From the NCBI GenBank assembly GCA_005879315.1, contig VBLC01000049.1, positions 1 through 64,000 on the forward strand: a stretch of DNA of 64,000 nt, written 5' to 3'. Position numbers and translations under genes: made by a program. Below, piece after piece: positions 36,684 to 45,779 of this stretch; positions within the stretch are counted from its first letter, which is position 1, and each line of letters starts with the position of its first letter. The DNA comes from Deltaproteobacteria bacterium (GTDB lineage: Bacteria > Myxococcota > Myxococcia > Myxococcales > 40CM-4-68-19). Under the pieces are notes generated by a model, which was given only the letters and a program-made list of their open reading frames with translations, did no database searches and was not told where the DNA came from.

Positions 36684-39340
36684 GTCTTTCCCTCTCCCAT
36701 CTCGACTTCGAGCGGCACGGCCAATTCCGCAGCTCCGCGCATCTGCGCGACCACCAGCGGACCCACTTCGGCCACTTCGGATGAAGGCACTTCGAGCACG
36801 AGCTCGTCGTGGACCTGCAGGAGCATGCGCGACTCGCGGCCGCGCAGCGCCGCATGGACGAGCAGCATGGCGCGCTTGACCAGGTCGGCGGCGGTCCCCT
36901 GGATGGGCGTGTTGACGGCGGTCCGCTCGGCGGCGCTGCGAGCGCTGGGGTTCTTGCTGTTGATGTCGGGCAGGTAGCGGCGGCGGCCGAAGAGCGTCTT
37001 GACCATTCCGCTGGTGCGGGCGGTGGCGACGGTGTCGTCGAGCCACTGCTTGACGTGCTTGTAGCGCGAGAAATAACGCTCGATGATCTCGCCGGCCTCC
37101 TGCTTGGGCAGGCCCAGCCGATGGGCGAGCCCGAACGCCGAGAGCCCGTAGGCGATGCCGTAGTTGATCATCTTGGCGATGTCGCGCTGCTGCCGGGTGA
37201 CCTCGGCCGGCGGAACGCCGAAGGTCTCGCCGGCGGTGCGCGCGTGCAGGTCCTCCCCGGACTCGAAGCTGGCGCGCAGCACCGGGTCGCCGCTGATGTG
37301 CGCCAGGACGCGCAGCTCGATCTGCGAATAATCGGCGCTGAGCAATCTCCAGCCCGGCTGGGGAATGAAGGCCTCGCGGATCTTCGCCCCGAGCGCGGTG
37401 CGGATGGGGATGTTCTGCAGATTCGGATTGATCGAAGAGAGCCGCCCGGTCGCCGCCACCGCCTGGTCGAAGGTGGTGTGCAGCCGCCCGTCCTTCCCTA
37501 GCGCCAGCGGGAGCGCGTCGAGATAGGTGTTCTTCAGCTTCGTCAGCTGGCGGTGCTCGAGGACCTTGGCCGGCAACGGATGCTGCAGCGCCAGCTCTTC
37601 GAGCACTTCCTGATCCGTCGAGGGCCCGGTCTTGCCGCGCTTGAGCACCGGCAAGGCGAGCTTCTTGTAGAGGACCTCGGCCAATTGCTGCGTCGAGGCC
37701 GGCAAGAACTCGCCGCCGGCGATCTGGAAGATCTCCTGGAGGAGATGATCGATCTGCTTGTCGACTTCCGCGCCCAGCTGCCGCAGCCGCGCGACATCGA
37801 GGTTGATGCCGGCCAGCTCCAGGTCGGCCAGCACGCGCAAGAGCGGCAGCTCCAGCTCGCTGTAGAGCTTCCACAGCTCGACGTCGGCGCGCAGGTCCTC
37901 CTCGAGCGCCTCCGACAACCGCCGCGCACCTTCCACCAGCGCGCAGGCGGCCGCGCTCACCTCGTCGACCGGCAGCTCGGGCAGAGGCGTCGCTTTCTTT
38001 CCCTTGCCGCTGCGCTCGCACAGCTCCTTGAGGATGGGCAGCTCGCAGGAGATCCGCTCGCGCGCGGTCTGCGCCAGCGAATGGTCCCGGCCGGTCGGGT
38101 CGAGCAGGTAGCTGGCCAGGCGCGAGTCGAGGCCGAGCCCGCGCAGCTCCACGCCGGCCCGCCGCCAGGCGATCAGGTCTCGCTTCAGGTCATGGCCGAC
38201 CTTGACCAGCGTCTCGTCCTCGAGCAGCGGCTTGAGCAGGGCCTTCGCTTTCGCGGAGGGCAGCTCGGCTGGAGCGAAGAGCTTGTTGCTCGAGCGATGT
38301 CCCAGCGGCACGTAGACGGATTCGTCGGGGAGCGAGATGGCCACCCCGAGCAGCTCGTCGCGCAGCGGCTCGTCCTCGCTGGTCAAGGTGAGAATGGCAA
38401 ATCGCCCCGCCGCGCGCGCCTTCTCGACCAGCTTCTCGACGGCCGCGAGATCCGAAGCGAGAACTCGCGCGCCGCTGGGCGGCGTCGGCGCAGGCTTGGG
38501 CAGGTCGTTGATGAGCCGCACGAACTCCAGCTCGGTGAAGAGCTTGCGGGCGCGCGGCTCGTCGATCGGCCGCACGACGAGATCTTCGAGCTCGACCGGC
38601 AGCGGCAGGTCCTCGTAGAGCGCGATCAGCTGCCGGCCCAGCCGCACCTTGTCGATCGAGGCGAGCAGGTTCTCGCGCAGCTTGGGCTTCTTCACCGCCG
38701 GCGCGTTCTGCAGCACGCCCTCGAGCGAGCCGAACTCCTTGAGCAGCGCAGCCGCGGTCTTCTCGCCGACCCCGGGCACTCCGGGGATGTTGTCGATCTT
38801 GTCCCCCGTCAGCGCCAGCAGATCCCCCACTTGCACCGGCGGCACGCCCCATTTCTCTTCCACCTCGGCGGGGCCGTACCACTTCTCGTACATGGTGTCG
38901 TAGCTCTTGATGCCCTCGCCCACCAGCTGCATCAGATCCTTGTCGCCGGAGACGATGACCACTTCCCAGCCCTTCTGGCGCGCCCGCCGCGCCAGCGTGG
39001 CGATGACGTCGTCGGCCTCGTAGCCGGAAAAACCCACCGCGGGAATGCGCAGCGCCTCCAGCACCTTGCGGACGAGGGGAAATTGCGGAGTCAAGTCCTC
39101 CGGCGGCGCGCCGCGCGTCGCCTTGTACTCGGCGTAGACCTCGCTGCGCTTGGCCTTGGCCTCCTCGTCGAAGGCGACGGCGAAGTGCGAGGGATTTCCC
39201 TCGCGGATGGCCTTGAGCAGCATGGTGGTGAAGCCGTAGACGGCGTTGGTGGGCACGCCCTGGCGGGTGGAGAGATGGGGCAGGGCGTGATAGGCGCGGA
39301 AGATGGCGTGCGACCCATCGACCAGCCAGAGCGAAGGCAT
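36665..39340 (-). CDS. polA: DNA polymerase I
   Basis: An 891-residue Pol I for gap filling and primer removal. The N-terminal 5'-3' flap nuclease (1-290) has FAVAFDEEAKAKRSEVY, YEADDVIATLA and SGDKDLMQL. The polymerase domain is complete: motif A LLSADYSQIELRVLA, motif B RDIAKMINYGIAYGLSAFGL, motif C MLLQVHDELVLEVP. In the 3'-5' exonuclease domain (about 310-490) the first acidic motif, FDTET in E. coli, reads ILTLTS at about residues 316-321, and the third Tyr-x3-Asp motif is not evident. Proofreading is therefore probably lost, although an aspartate of the second motif remains (GHDLKRD). It overlaps the lipoprotein gene downstream by 19 bases. Confidence 0.97.
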   Translation of the reverse strand: MPSLWLVDGSHAIFRAYHALPHLSTRQGVPTNAVYGFTTMLLKAIREGNPSHFAVAFDEEAKAKRSEVYAEYKATRGAPPEDLTPQFPLVRKVLEALRIPAVGFSGYEADDVIATLARRARQKGWEVVIVSGDKDLMQLVGEGIKSYDTMYEKWYGPAEVEEKWGVPPVQVGDLLALTGDKIDNIPGVPGVGEKTAAALLKEFGSLEGVLQNAPAVKKPKLRENLLASIDKVRLGRQLIALYEDLPLPVELEDLVVRPIDEPRARKLFTELEFVRLINDLPKPAPTPPSGARVLASDLAAVEKLVEKARAAGRFAILTLTSEDEPLRDELLGVAISLPDESVYVPLGHRSSNKLFAPAELPSAKAKALLKPLLEDETLVKVGHDLKRDLIAWRRAGVELRGLGLDSRLASYLLDPTGRDHSLAQTARERISCELPILKELCERSGKGKKATPLPELPVDEVSAAACALVEGARRLSEALEEDLRADVELWKLYSELELPLLRVLADLELAGINLDVARLRQLGAEVDKQIDHLLQEIFQIAGGEFLPASTQQLAEVLYKKLALPVLKRGKTGPSTDQEVLEELALQHPLPAKVLEHRQLTKLKNTYLDALPLALGKDGRLHTTFDQAVAATGRLSSINPNLQNIPIRTALGAKIREAFIPQPGWRLLSADYSQIELRVLAHISGDPVLRASFESGEDLHARTAGETFGVPPAEVTRQQRDIAKMINYGIAYGLSAFGLAHRLGLPKQEAGEIIERYFSRYKHVKQWLDDTVATARTSGMVKTLFGRRRYLPDINSKNPSARSAAERTAVNTPIQGTAADLVKRAMLLVHAALRGRESRMLLQVHDELVLEVPSSEVAEVGPLVVAQMRGAAELAVPLEVEMGEGKTWAEAH

Positions 39341-39365
39341 CGGCGCGTTGTAACATCACCGCCGC

Positions 39366-41180
39366 TCAGCGGCAGCGTCTGAGCGCTTTACTGGCCGCCT
39401 CATGCGCCGGGCTGGGCGGGTCGCTGCGGGTGATGTGCGAGGCGACCGCGAGCTGATCGCAGCTCGCCCGCTGCGAGAGGATGTTCTCGGCCACTTTTTC
39501 CAGCCGCGCCAGCTGGTCGAGGAGCTGCGGATCCTTCGGGCTCACGGCGAGACCCTTGCCCCATTCGTCGTAGGCAGAGGCGTACTGGCCGCGGGCGAAG
39601 CGCTCGTCGCCGCTCTTGCCGTGGGCGCGCGCCAGCGTGCTGCGCATCTGCCGGCCGAGAAAGCTCTCCACGCCGGCGGGCATCAGCGCCGCATCGGCGG
39701 CGAGCGCCTCGCCCCAGAGCTGATCGGCCCGCTCCAGCGCATTGCCCAGGAGCGCCGTCTGTCCCTCGCGGAAGCGGCCCTCGACGATCTTGATCCGCTC
39801 CATCGCCTCGCCCGCGCCCCGCTGCCGCGAGAGCTTCTCCAGCGCGAAGGTCAACTCGCCGCGAGCGTAGAAGGCGATGGCCGAACGCAGGGAGGGGTCG
39901 GGATAGAGCGCCGCCAGCGCTTTCTCCTCGAGGACCCCGGTGTCGAGCGCCTCGCCTTCGTCGCGAAAGAGAGCGGCGAGCTGCGGCGGACAGGACCAGG
40001 GCACCCGCCGGGGCAGCTTTTTTTCCGCGGCGCGCAGCGCCTTGAGCATCGGGTCGTTGTCCGCCGGCGCCTTCTGGCACTTCACGTCGAGGGCCCGCGC
40101 GCACTCGTCGGCAACCTCCTGCGCGTTCTCGCGTGGCGCCGTCCGGCAGCTCGCGCCGTGCACGCGCAGCATGGCTTGCCCCAGGTCCTTGGCCTTGATG
40201 CGCGCGCGAGCGAAGAGGCGGCTCTGCGGCGGCACCTGGGCGAGGAGCCGGAGCGCCTCGTCCTCGCGGCCCAGCTGCGCCTTCGAGAGCGCCTCGGTCC
40301 AGGCCTTCTGGCTCTCCTGCTCTCGCCGCGCTTGCGCCAGCGACTTGCGCGGGCCGGGCGCGAGCGGGTCGATGTCGATCGCCTCCTGCGCGAGACGCGC
40401 GGCCTCTTCGAAGCGGTCGCTTTGCAGCGCTGCCTGCGACTGCTCGAGGAGCGCGGTCGCGGCCTGCGCGGCGTCGAGCTCTTCCGCCGCCCGCGGAGGC
40501 TGCCGGCGGACGAAATGGATGGCGAGAAGGAGCGCGAGGATCGCGGCCGCGATCGCGACCAGCATCTTCTTCTTCTGCCCGGGCAAAGGCGCTGGTTGCT
40601 TCGCGAATTGCAGCTCGACGTCGCCGAGCCGGAGCCGCGCGCCGTCGGAAACCAGCACCGCGTCTTTTCCGACCGGCTTGCCGTCGAGGAAGGTCCCGTT
40701 GGCCGACCCGAGATCGCGCAGGCGATAGAAGCCGCGCAGATCTCGCGCCAGCTCGGCATGCTCACGCGAGACCGATTCGTCGTCGAGGACGACGTCGCAC
40801 TCCTCGCCGCGGCCCAGCTTCGCGCGCGCGGGCAGGCGGATCTCGCCCCCCTTGCCGCGCAACCGCGCTCCCGCGCCGACGCCCTCCGGCTCCACCGCAA
40901 CGAGCGCCACTTTCACGCCGCCGATCTCGATCGGCGCCCCCGGCGCCACCTCGGAGGCCTGCTCGATGCGCGCGCCGCGCACGTAGACGCCGTTCGCCGA
41001 GCCGAGATCCTCGACCACCGGCGCGCCCCCGCGGAGGAAGAATCGCGCGTGCCGCCGCGAGACGTCCTGCGAGTCGAGCACCACGTCGCAGGCCGCGTCG
41101 CGCCCGACCAGGACCGGCCGCTCGCCGAGAGGATGGCGGCGCGGCTTCTTCCCTGGCTCGGTGAACGTCAGCGTGAACAA
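39366..41180 (-). CDS. Double-FHA membrane protein with TPR-like C-terminus
   Basis: A 604-residue protein. Two phosphothreonine-binding FHA domains stand in tandem, about 24-75 (VGRDAACDVVL, SRRHARF, SANGVYVRG) and 122-172 (LGRGEECDVVL, SREHAEL, SANGTFLDG). One transmembrane span (MLVAIAAAILALLLAIHFV, 206-224) and a long helical, TPR-like region (230-600) follow. The domain order places FHA in the cytoplasm and the helical part in the periplasm. The start is TTG 41180, four bases after the CpaF stop; no clear ribosome site is seen. Membership in the Tad-like cluster suggests it ties kinase signalling to the secretion machine. Confidence 0.85.
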   Translation of the reverse strand: MFTLTFTEPGKKPRRHPLGERPVLVGRDAACDVVLDSQDVSRRHARFFLRGGAPVVEDLGSANGVYVRGARIEQASEVAPGAPIEIGGVKVALVAVEPEGVGAGARLRGKGGEIRLPARAKLGRGEECDVVLDDESVSREHAELARDLRGFYRLRDLGSANGTFLDGKPVGKDAVLVSDGARLRLGDVELQFAKQPAPLPGQKKKMLVAIAAAILALLLAIHFVRRQPPRAAEELDAAQAATALLEQSQAALQSDRFEEAARLAQEAIDIDPLAPGPRKSLAQARREQESQKAWTEALSKAQLGREDEALRLLAQVPPQSRLFARARIKAKDLGQAMLRVHGASCRTAPRENAQEVADECARALDVKCQKAPADNDPMLKALRAAEKKLPRRVPWSCPPQLAALFRDEGEALDTGVLEEKALAALYPDPSLRSAIAFYARGELTFALEKLSRQRGAGEAMERIKIVEGRFREGQTALLGNALERADQLWGEALAADAALMPAGVESFLGRQMRSTLARAHGKSGDERFARGQYASAYDEWGKGLAVSPKDPQLLDQLARLEKVAENILSQRASCDQLAVASHITRSDPPSPAHEAASKALRRCR

Positions 41181-41184
41181 CGGG

Positions 41185-43038
41185 TCACGCTTCTTCGCGG
41201 AAGATGTCCATGTTGACGGGGATGCCGCGCCGCTGCAGGTCGTCGTAGAACTTGGGGACGAAGCCGGTGGCGACGAAGCGGCCCACCACCTTGCCCTCGT
41301 TATCGAAGCCTTCCTGCTTGAAGTTGAAGATGTCCTGCATGGTGATGACGTCCATCTCCATGCCGGAGATCTCGCTGATGGCGATCACCTTGCGGGTGCC
41401 GTCGGCGAAGCGGGTCTGCTGGATGATCAGGTTGACGGCGCTGGCGATCTGATCGCGGATGGCCTTGATGGGCAGGTCCATTCCGCTCATCAGGACCATC
41501 GTCTCCAGCCGGCTCAGCGCATCGCGCGGGGTGTTGGCGTGCAGGGTGGTGAGCGAGCCGTCGTGGCCGGTGTTCATCGCCTGCAGCATGTCGAGCGCCT
41601 CGCCGCCGCGGCACTCGCCCACCACGATGCGGTCGGGCCGCATGCGCAGCGCATTGCGCACCAGATCGCGGATGGTGATCTGCCCCTTGCCTTCGATGTT
41701 GGAGGGCCGCGCCTCGAGCGAGACGACGTGCTCCTGCGGCAGCTGCAGCTCCGCTGCGTCCTCGATGGTGACGATCCGCTCGCGCTCGGGGATGTAGCTG
41801 CCTAATATATTCAGTAGAGTGGTCTTGCCGGAGCCGGTGCCGCCGGAGATGACCATGTTGCGCCGCACCTTCACGCAGGTGTCGAGGAACTCCGCCATCT
41901 GCGGCGTGAGCGTGCCGAACTCGACCAGGTTGTCCGCCGTGAGCAGGTCGCGCTTGAATTTGCGGATGGTGATGCAGGGGCCCTTCAAGGCGAGCGGCGG
42001 GATGATGGCGTTGACGCGGCTGCCGTCGGCGAGGCGCGCGTCGACCAGCGGGCTGGATTCGTCGATGTGCCGGCCGAGCGGCGCGACGATCCGCTCGATC
42101 ACTCCGAGCACGGCTTGCGCCGAGCTGAAGGCTTTCTCCACCCGCTGCAGCTTCCCCTCGCGCTCGACGTACACCTGCGTCGGGCTGTTGACCATGATCT
42201 CGCTGACGCTGTCGTCCGCGAGATAGATCTCGAGCGGCCCCAGGCCGAGCGCCTCGTTGAGCACGTCCTGGACGAGCGACTCCCGGTCGAGATGCGCGTC
42301 GAGCTCGCCCGTCGAGTCCATCTTGGTGACGATCTGCCGGATGGTCCCCTCGGTCTTCGTCCACAGCTCGTCCGAGCCGATGGCGTCGAGGTCGAGCCGC
42401 CGCAGGTCGAGCGCCTCGATCAGCCGATCGTGGACGAGATTGAGGGTGACGCCGTACTCCTCGGCGACGCTCGCCGCGCTCGGCTTTTTTCGCGCGGAGG
42501 CGGGCCTGCCGGCAGCAGCCGCTGCAGCTTTGGCGGCTGCCAGCGGGCTTCGTCCCGGGGGCGAAGGAGTCGTCTTCGGGGCCGAGGTCGCTCGCGGGGG
42601 CGTTGCAGCCGCCCTGCCGCTGGGCTCCATCGTCGGCCCGCCGTCCTCGGCAGGCTCCTCGGGCTGCGCGGAGTCAAATGCGGCCTGCTCGCCGTTGCCG
42701 AAGTCCTTTGGCTCGGGCGCGAGCATCTGGTCGATCTGGTCCAACTCGGGCGGCTCGACGTTGAGGATGAAGTCGCCGATGTAGACCTTGTCGGCGGCCG
42801 AGATGACCTGCGGCCCCGCCAGCTTCTTGCCGTTCACGTAGGTGCCGTTGGTCGACTTCAGATCGAGGACGATGATCTTCCCGTCCTTGACGACGATCTT
42901 GGTGTGCTTCTTGGAGATGTTGCCCTTGGGCAGGCAGATGTCGTTCTCGTCGACGCGCCCGATGGTGATCTCTTCCGCGTCGAAGTCGAGGCGCTGGGTG
43001 GCTCCGCCCTTCTCGGTGAGGATGACGCTGAAGCTCAT
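41185..43038 (-). CDS. FHA-fused CpaF/TadA secretion ATPase
   Basis: A 617-residue fusion. Residues about 25-95 are an FHA domain ([29 protein letters not shown]). A Pro/Ala/Lys-rich linker (120-190) follows, then a CpaF-type T2SS/T4P ATPase (220-600). Walker [10 protein letters not shown] is at about 399-407 with K405, and the Asp box region [11 protein letters not shown], Walker B-like [15 protein letters not shown] and His box [13 protein letters not shown] are all present. It should power a Tad/Flp-type pilus or secretion apparatus from the cytoplasm. Fusion of an FHA domain implies control by Thr phosphorylation. It lies 12 bases after the secretin stop and four bases before the FHA-TPR gene. 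Confidence 0.95.
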   Translation of the reverse strand: MSFSVILTEKGGATQRLDFDAEEITIGRVDENDICLPKGNISKKHTKIVVKDGKIIVLDLKSTNGTYVNGKKLAGPQVISAADKVYIGDFILNVEPPELDQIDQMLAPEPKDFGNGEQAAFDSAQPEEPAEDGGPTMEPSGRAAATPPRATSAPKTTPSPPGRSPLAAAKAAAAAAGRPASARKKPSAASVAEEYGVTLNLVHDRLIEALDLRRLDLDAIGSDELWTKTEGTIRQIVTKMDSTGELDAHLDRESLVQDVLNEALGLGPLEIYLADDSVSEIMVNSPTQVYVEREGKLQRVEKAFSSAQAVLGVIERIVAPLGRHIDESSPLVDARLADGSRVNAIIPPLALKGPCITIRKFKRDLLTADNLVEFGTLTPQMAEFLDTCVKVRRNMVISGGTGSGKTTLLNILGSYIPERERIVTIEDAAELQLPQEHVVSLEARPSNIEGKGQITIRDLVRNALRMRPDRIVVGECRGGEALDMLQAMNTGHDGSLTTLHANTPRDALSRLETMVLMSGMDLPIKAIRDQIASAVNLIIQQTRFADGTRKVIAISEISGMEMDVITMQDIFNFKQEGFDNEGKVVGRFVATGFVPKFYDDLQRRGIPVNMDIFREEA

Positions 43039-43050
43039 CTTGGCCCCATC

Positions 43051-44496
43051 CTAGTCGAAGATGGAGAAGGACACCGAATCCCCCGCGTCCTTGTAGAGCT
43101 TGCGCGCGTCCTGGATCAGCTCCTTCACGCGATCGCTTCCCGGCACGACGATGTGCGGGGTGACGTAGATGGCCAGCTCGGTCTTGCTGTCGACGAAGTT
43201 CCTGCTCTTGAAGAGCTCGCCGATGATGGGGATGTGCCCGAGCAGCGGCACCTTGGAGACTTCCTTGTCCTCGTTGTAGTTGAAGAGCCCGGAGAGGATG
43301 ACCGTCTCGCCGTCCTTGACGGTGACGTTGGTCTTCACGTCGCGCAGGCGGAAGCCGGGCACCTCGAATCCGTTGGCGCGGATGGAGAGCGCGCGGTCCA
43401 CGTCGGAAACCTCGGCGTAGATCTCGGTGCCGATGTTGCCGCTCCGGTCCGCGGTGGGCGTGACGTGGAGGACGATGCCGAACTTCTTGAACTCGACCGC
43501 GAACTGGTTCTGCGTCACGATCAAGAGCGGGATCTCGCCGCCCGCCACGAACTCCGCCTTCTCGCCGCTGGCGCAGACCAGCTTGGGCTGGCTGAGGACG
43601 CGGACGAAGCCATAGTCGAAGCGCGCGCCGATGGAAAAATCCGTGGTGGCGCCGAGGGTGGCGCTGACGGAGCCCAGGTTCTGCGTCTGGCCGCTGTCGA
43701 GGCCGGGGATGGCCCGGACGATCTGCACGGTGGCGCCCGACCCCTCGGTGGACTGGATGTGCAGGGGCGGCTTGATCCCCACCAGCTTGTTGTCGTTGAA
43801 GGAGACCTCGACGAAGTCCACCTCGACCAGCACCATCTTCTTCACGCCGACCGTGACCAGGCTCTCGGCGTGCTCGCCCACCGCCTTGGTGACCATGTCG
43901 AGCTTCTTCAGGTCGTCCTGCGAGTCGACCCAGCCCTCGAGGAAGAGAGTGCTGCCCACCACCTTCGCCTCCACTCCCCGGAGGTTGTTCTTCTGGTAGG
44001 CGCGGTTGAGCGCCTCGGCAGCGAGCCGCTTGGCGTTGGCGCTGGGGCGCACGAAGGACTTGACGCTGGGATAGAGCGCGGTCACCTGCTGCACGCGCTC
44101 GTAATCGTCGGTGGTGATGGTCTCGCCGTCGAGATAGACGCGGTCGCCGACGATGCGGATCCGGATCCCCTCGCGATCGCCGAGGAGCGAGCGGACTTCG
44201 CTGACCACTTCCTTGGGATCCTGCTTGCGCACGACGACGAGGTAGCTGATGCGCGTCTCGTTGTGGCGCCAGACGAGGAGGGAAGTGCGGCCCTCGCCGA
44301 CGCCGGTGATGAGCAGCTCGTTGCCACCGCCCACCTGCTTGACGTCGGCCACGTCGGGCTCGCCGATGGCCACGCGAGCGACGTTGCTGACCTGGATGAC
44401 CTTCTGCTGGCCGACGCCGAGGCTGATGGTGCCTCCCTCAGCCTGTGCGAAGGCGGGTGCAGCGGCGAGCAGCAACAGGAGCACAAGGGGGCGCAT
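43051..44496 (-). CDS. Tad-type secretin (CpaC/RcpA-like)
   Basis: A 481-residue outer-membrane secretin. ATG 44496 gives a clean signal peptide (RPLVLLLLLAAAPAFAQA); the upstream ATG 44517 would add seven residues. A pilus-assembly N-domain (ISLGVGQQKVIQVSNVARV, about 25-95) and a BON-like segment (VRIVGDRVYLDGE-like and VVGSTLFLEGWVDSQDDL) precede the secretin domain. Its motif VPLLGHIPIIGELFKS appears near 420 and TELAIYVTPHIV near 440. It would form the outer-membrane channel for the pilus or secretion complex. No pilotin gene is seen. Confidence 0.94.
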   Translation of the reverse strand: MRPLVLLLLLAAAPAFAQAEGGTISLGVGQQKVIQVSNVARVAIGEPDVADVKQVGGGNELLITGVGEGRTSLLVWRHNETRISYLVVVRKQDPKEVVSEVRSLLGDREGIRIRIVGDRVYLDGETITTDDYERVQQVTALYPSVKSFVRPSANAKRLAAEALNRAYQKNNLRGVEAKVVGSTLFLEGWVDSQDDLKKLDMVTKAVGEHAESLVTVGVKKMVLVEVDFVEVSFNDNKLVGIKPPLHIQSTEGSGATVQIVRAIPGLDSGQTQNLGSVSATLGATTDFSIGARFDYGFVRVLSQPKLVCASGEKAEFVAGGEIPLLIVTQNQFAVEFKKFGIVLHVTPTADRSGNIGTEIYAEVSDVDRALSIRANGFEVPGFRLRDVKTNVTVKDGETVILSGLFNYNEDKEVSKVPLLGHIPIIGELFKSRNFVDSKTELAIYVTPHIVVPGSDRVKELIQDARKLYKDAGDSVSFSIFD

Positions 44497-44548
44497 GAGT
44501 GGCGCCACATTAAGCAAAAGTCCTCAGGAGCGAAAGCGCGCCGGTCGG

Positions 44549-45010
44549 TCAGAAGAGCTGGTCGCCCCAGAAGAAGGCCGCCGCCGTCCCTACCGCGATG
44601 GCCAGGCCGTAGGGGACGTACTTTGGCCGCTCCTCGCCGCGCAGGCGGGCCGCGAGGATCCAGAGCAATGCCTGGACCCCGCCCGCCACGCTAACCAGCA
44701 GCAGGACGGCGGCAGCGGCCGGCCAGCCGGAGGCAGCTCCCGCCACCGCCATGAGCTTGACGTCCCCTGCGCCCATCCAGCCTTTCCAGGAGGCCAAGAG
44801 GAGCGGCAAGGCGCAGATGGCAAGGCCGATCAGGCAATTGAAGAGCTGCTCGACGCCGCCGACCCAGAAGAAGCAGATCAGCACCACAGCCAGGGCCGGC
44901 AGGGTGACGGCATTGAGGATGAGCCGCGACCGCAGATCGGTGACCACGGAGACGAGCAGCGCCAGAGCGAGGGCGGCATCGGCGACCTGGACCTGCCAGG
45001 GGAGGTCCAC
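44549..45010 (-). CDS. A24 prepilin peptidase (CpaA/TadV-like)
   Basis: A 153-residue membrane protein of the short, single-domain type (no N-methyltransferase domain). The two catalytic aspartates are D25 (VVTDLRSRLILN) and D83 in the GxGD motif (WMGAGDVKLMA). Four or five hydrophobic spans are visible. It should cleave leaders of Flp-type prepilins and pseudopilins, yet no prepilin gene is in the window. GTG 45010 abuts the stop of the FHA gene upstream, so the two are translationally linked. Confidence 0.92.
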   Translation of the reverse strand: MDLPWQVQVADAALALALLVSVVTDLRSRLILNAVTLPALAVVLICFFWVGGVEQLFNCLIGLAICALPLLLASWKGWMGAGDVKLMAVAGAASGWPAAAAVLLLVSVAGGVQALLWILAARLRGEERPKYVPYGLAIAVGTAAAFFWGDQLF

Positions 45011-45727
45011 TCAGCGGAACACGCAGCTCAGCTTCTCGGCGCAGATGAAGTACTCGTCTCCGTCCTGGATCTGTCGCCGGGTGATGCGCCGCTTGTCGAA
45101 CCAGGTGCCGTTGGACGAGCCGAGGTCCTCGATGAAGTAGTTGTCCCCCTCGCGGGTGATGGCGGCGTGCTCGCGGCTCACCTTGCCGGAGTTGATGATC
45201 AGGTCGCAGTGCTTGCCGCGGCCGATGAGGAAGCGGTCCTTCACCACCTGGTCCAGCTCGCGGCCGTCGGCGAAGAGGACCAGGGTACGACCGGAAGCGT
45301 CCTGCCCCGCATCGCCGTCGTCGGAGATCTGTTCCGTGCGATTCGCGCTCATCGCCGGCCGGGAGGCGGGTTGGCCCATCGCGGCGAGATTGGGCAGATC
45401 CATGCTGGTGGCGTTGGCCTTCTCCCCCAGCGGTTCGTCGACCATCTCGTCCGGGGGCGGCTCTTCGGTCGGCGGCGGAGGCGCCATCGCCGCCGATGCC
45501 GGAACGGGCGGCGCCGGCATCGACCGCGGCCGCTTCCCGTCGGCAGGCCCCGCCATGTTGCGCAGGTCTGTCGGCAGCAAGAAGCCGTTCAGGCGCGCAA
45601 AAGTGTAGAGCGCCTGGTTGATGAGCGCTTCCCGGTCGCTGCCCATCTCCACCGCCATGCCGGCGAAGGCCTCCCAGAGATGGTCGGCGATGAGCAGCGT
45701 GCGCGGGGTCTTGTCGTCGACGTCCAC
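45011..45727 (-). CDS. FHA-domain protein with N-terminal helical module
   Basis: A 238-residue protein. The C-terminal FHA domain (about 165-215) has LIGRGKHCDLIINSGKVSRE and IEDLGSSNGTWFDK with the key Arg, Ser, Arg-Glu-His and Ser-Asn-Gly residues. The N-terminus (about 10-50; LWEAFAGMAVEMGSDREALI, then NQALYTFARL) looks like a short helix-helix module resembling ribbon-helix-helix proteins. A Pro/Met-rich linker separates the two. It is the first gene of the Tad-like cluster and is coupled to CpaA with no gap. It may be a phospho-dependent regulator or adaptor for the apparatus. Confidence 0.85.
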   Translation of the reverse strand: MDVDDKTPRTLLIADHLWEAFAGMAVEMGSDREALINQALYTFARLNGFLLPTDLRNMAGPADGKRPRSMPAPPVPASAAMAPPPPTEEPPPDEMVDEPLGEKANATSMDLPNLAAMGQPASRPAMSANRTEQISDDGDAGQDASGRTLVLFADGRELDQVVKDRFLIGRGKHCDLIINSGKVSREHAAITREGDNYFIEDLGSSNGTWFDKRRITRRQIQDGDEYFICAEKLSCVFR

Positions 45728-45779
45728 GGCGCTCCCCAGCTTATGCGAGGACCTGCGCGCGTTCCAGCGGCGTGCATCC

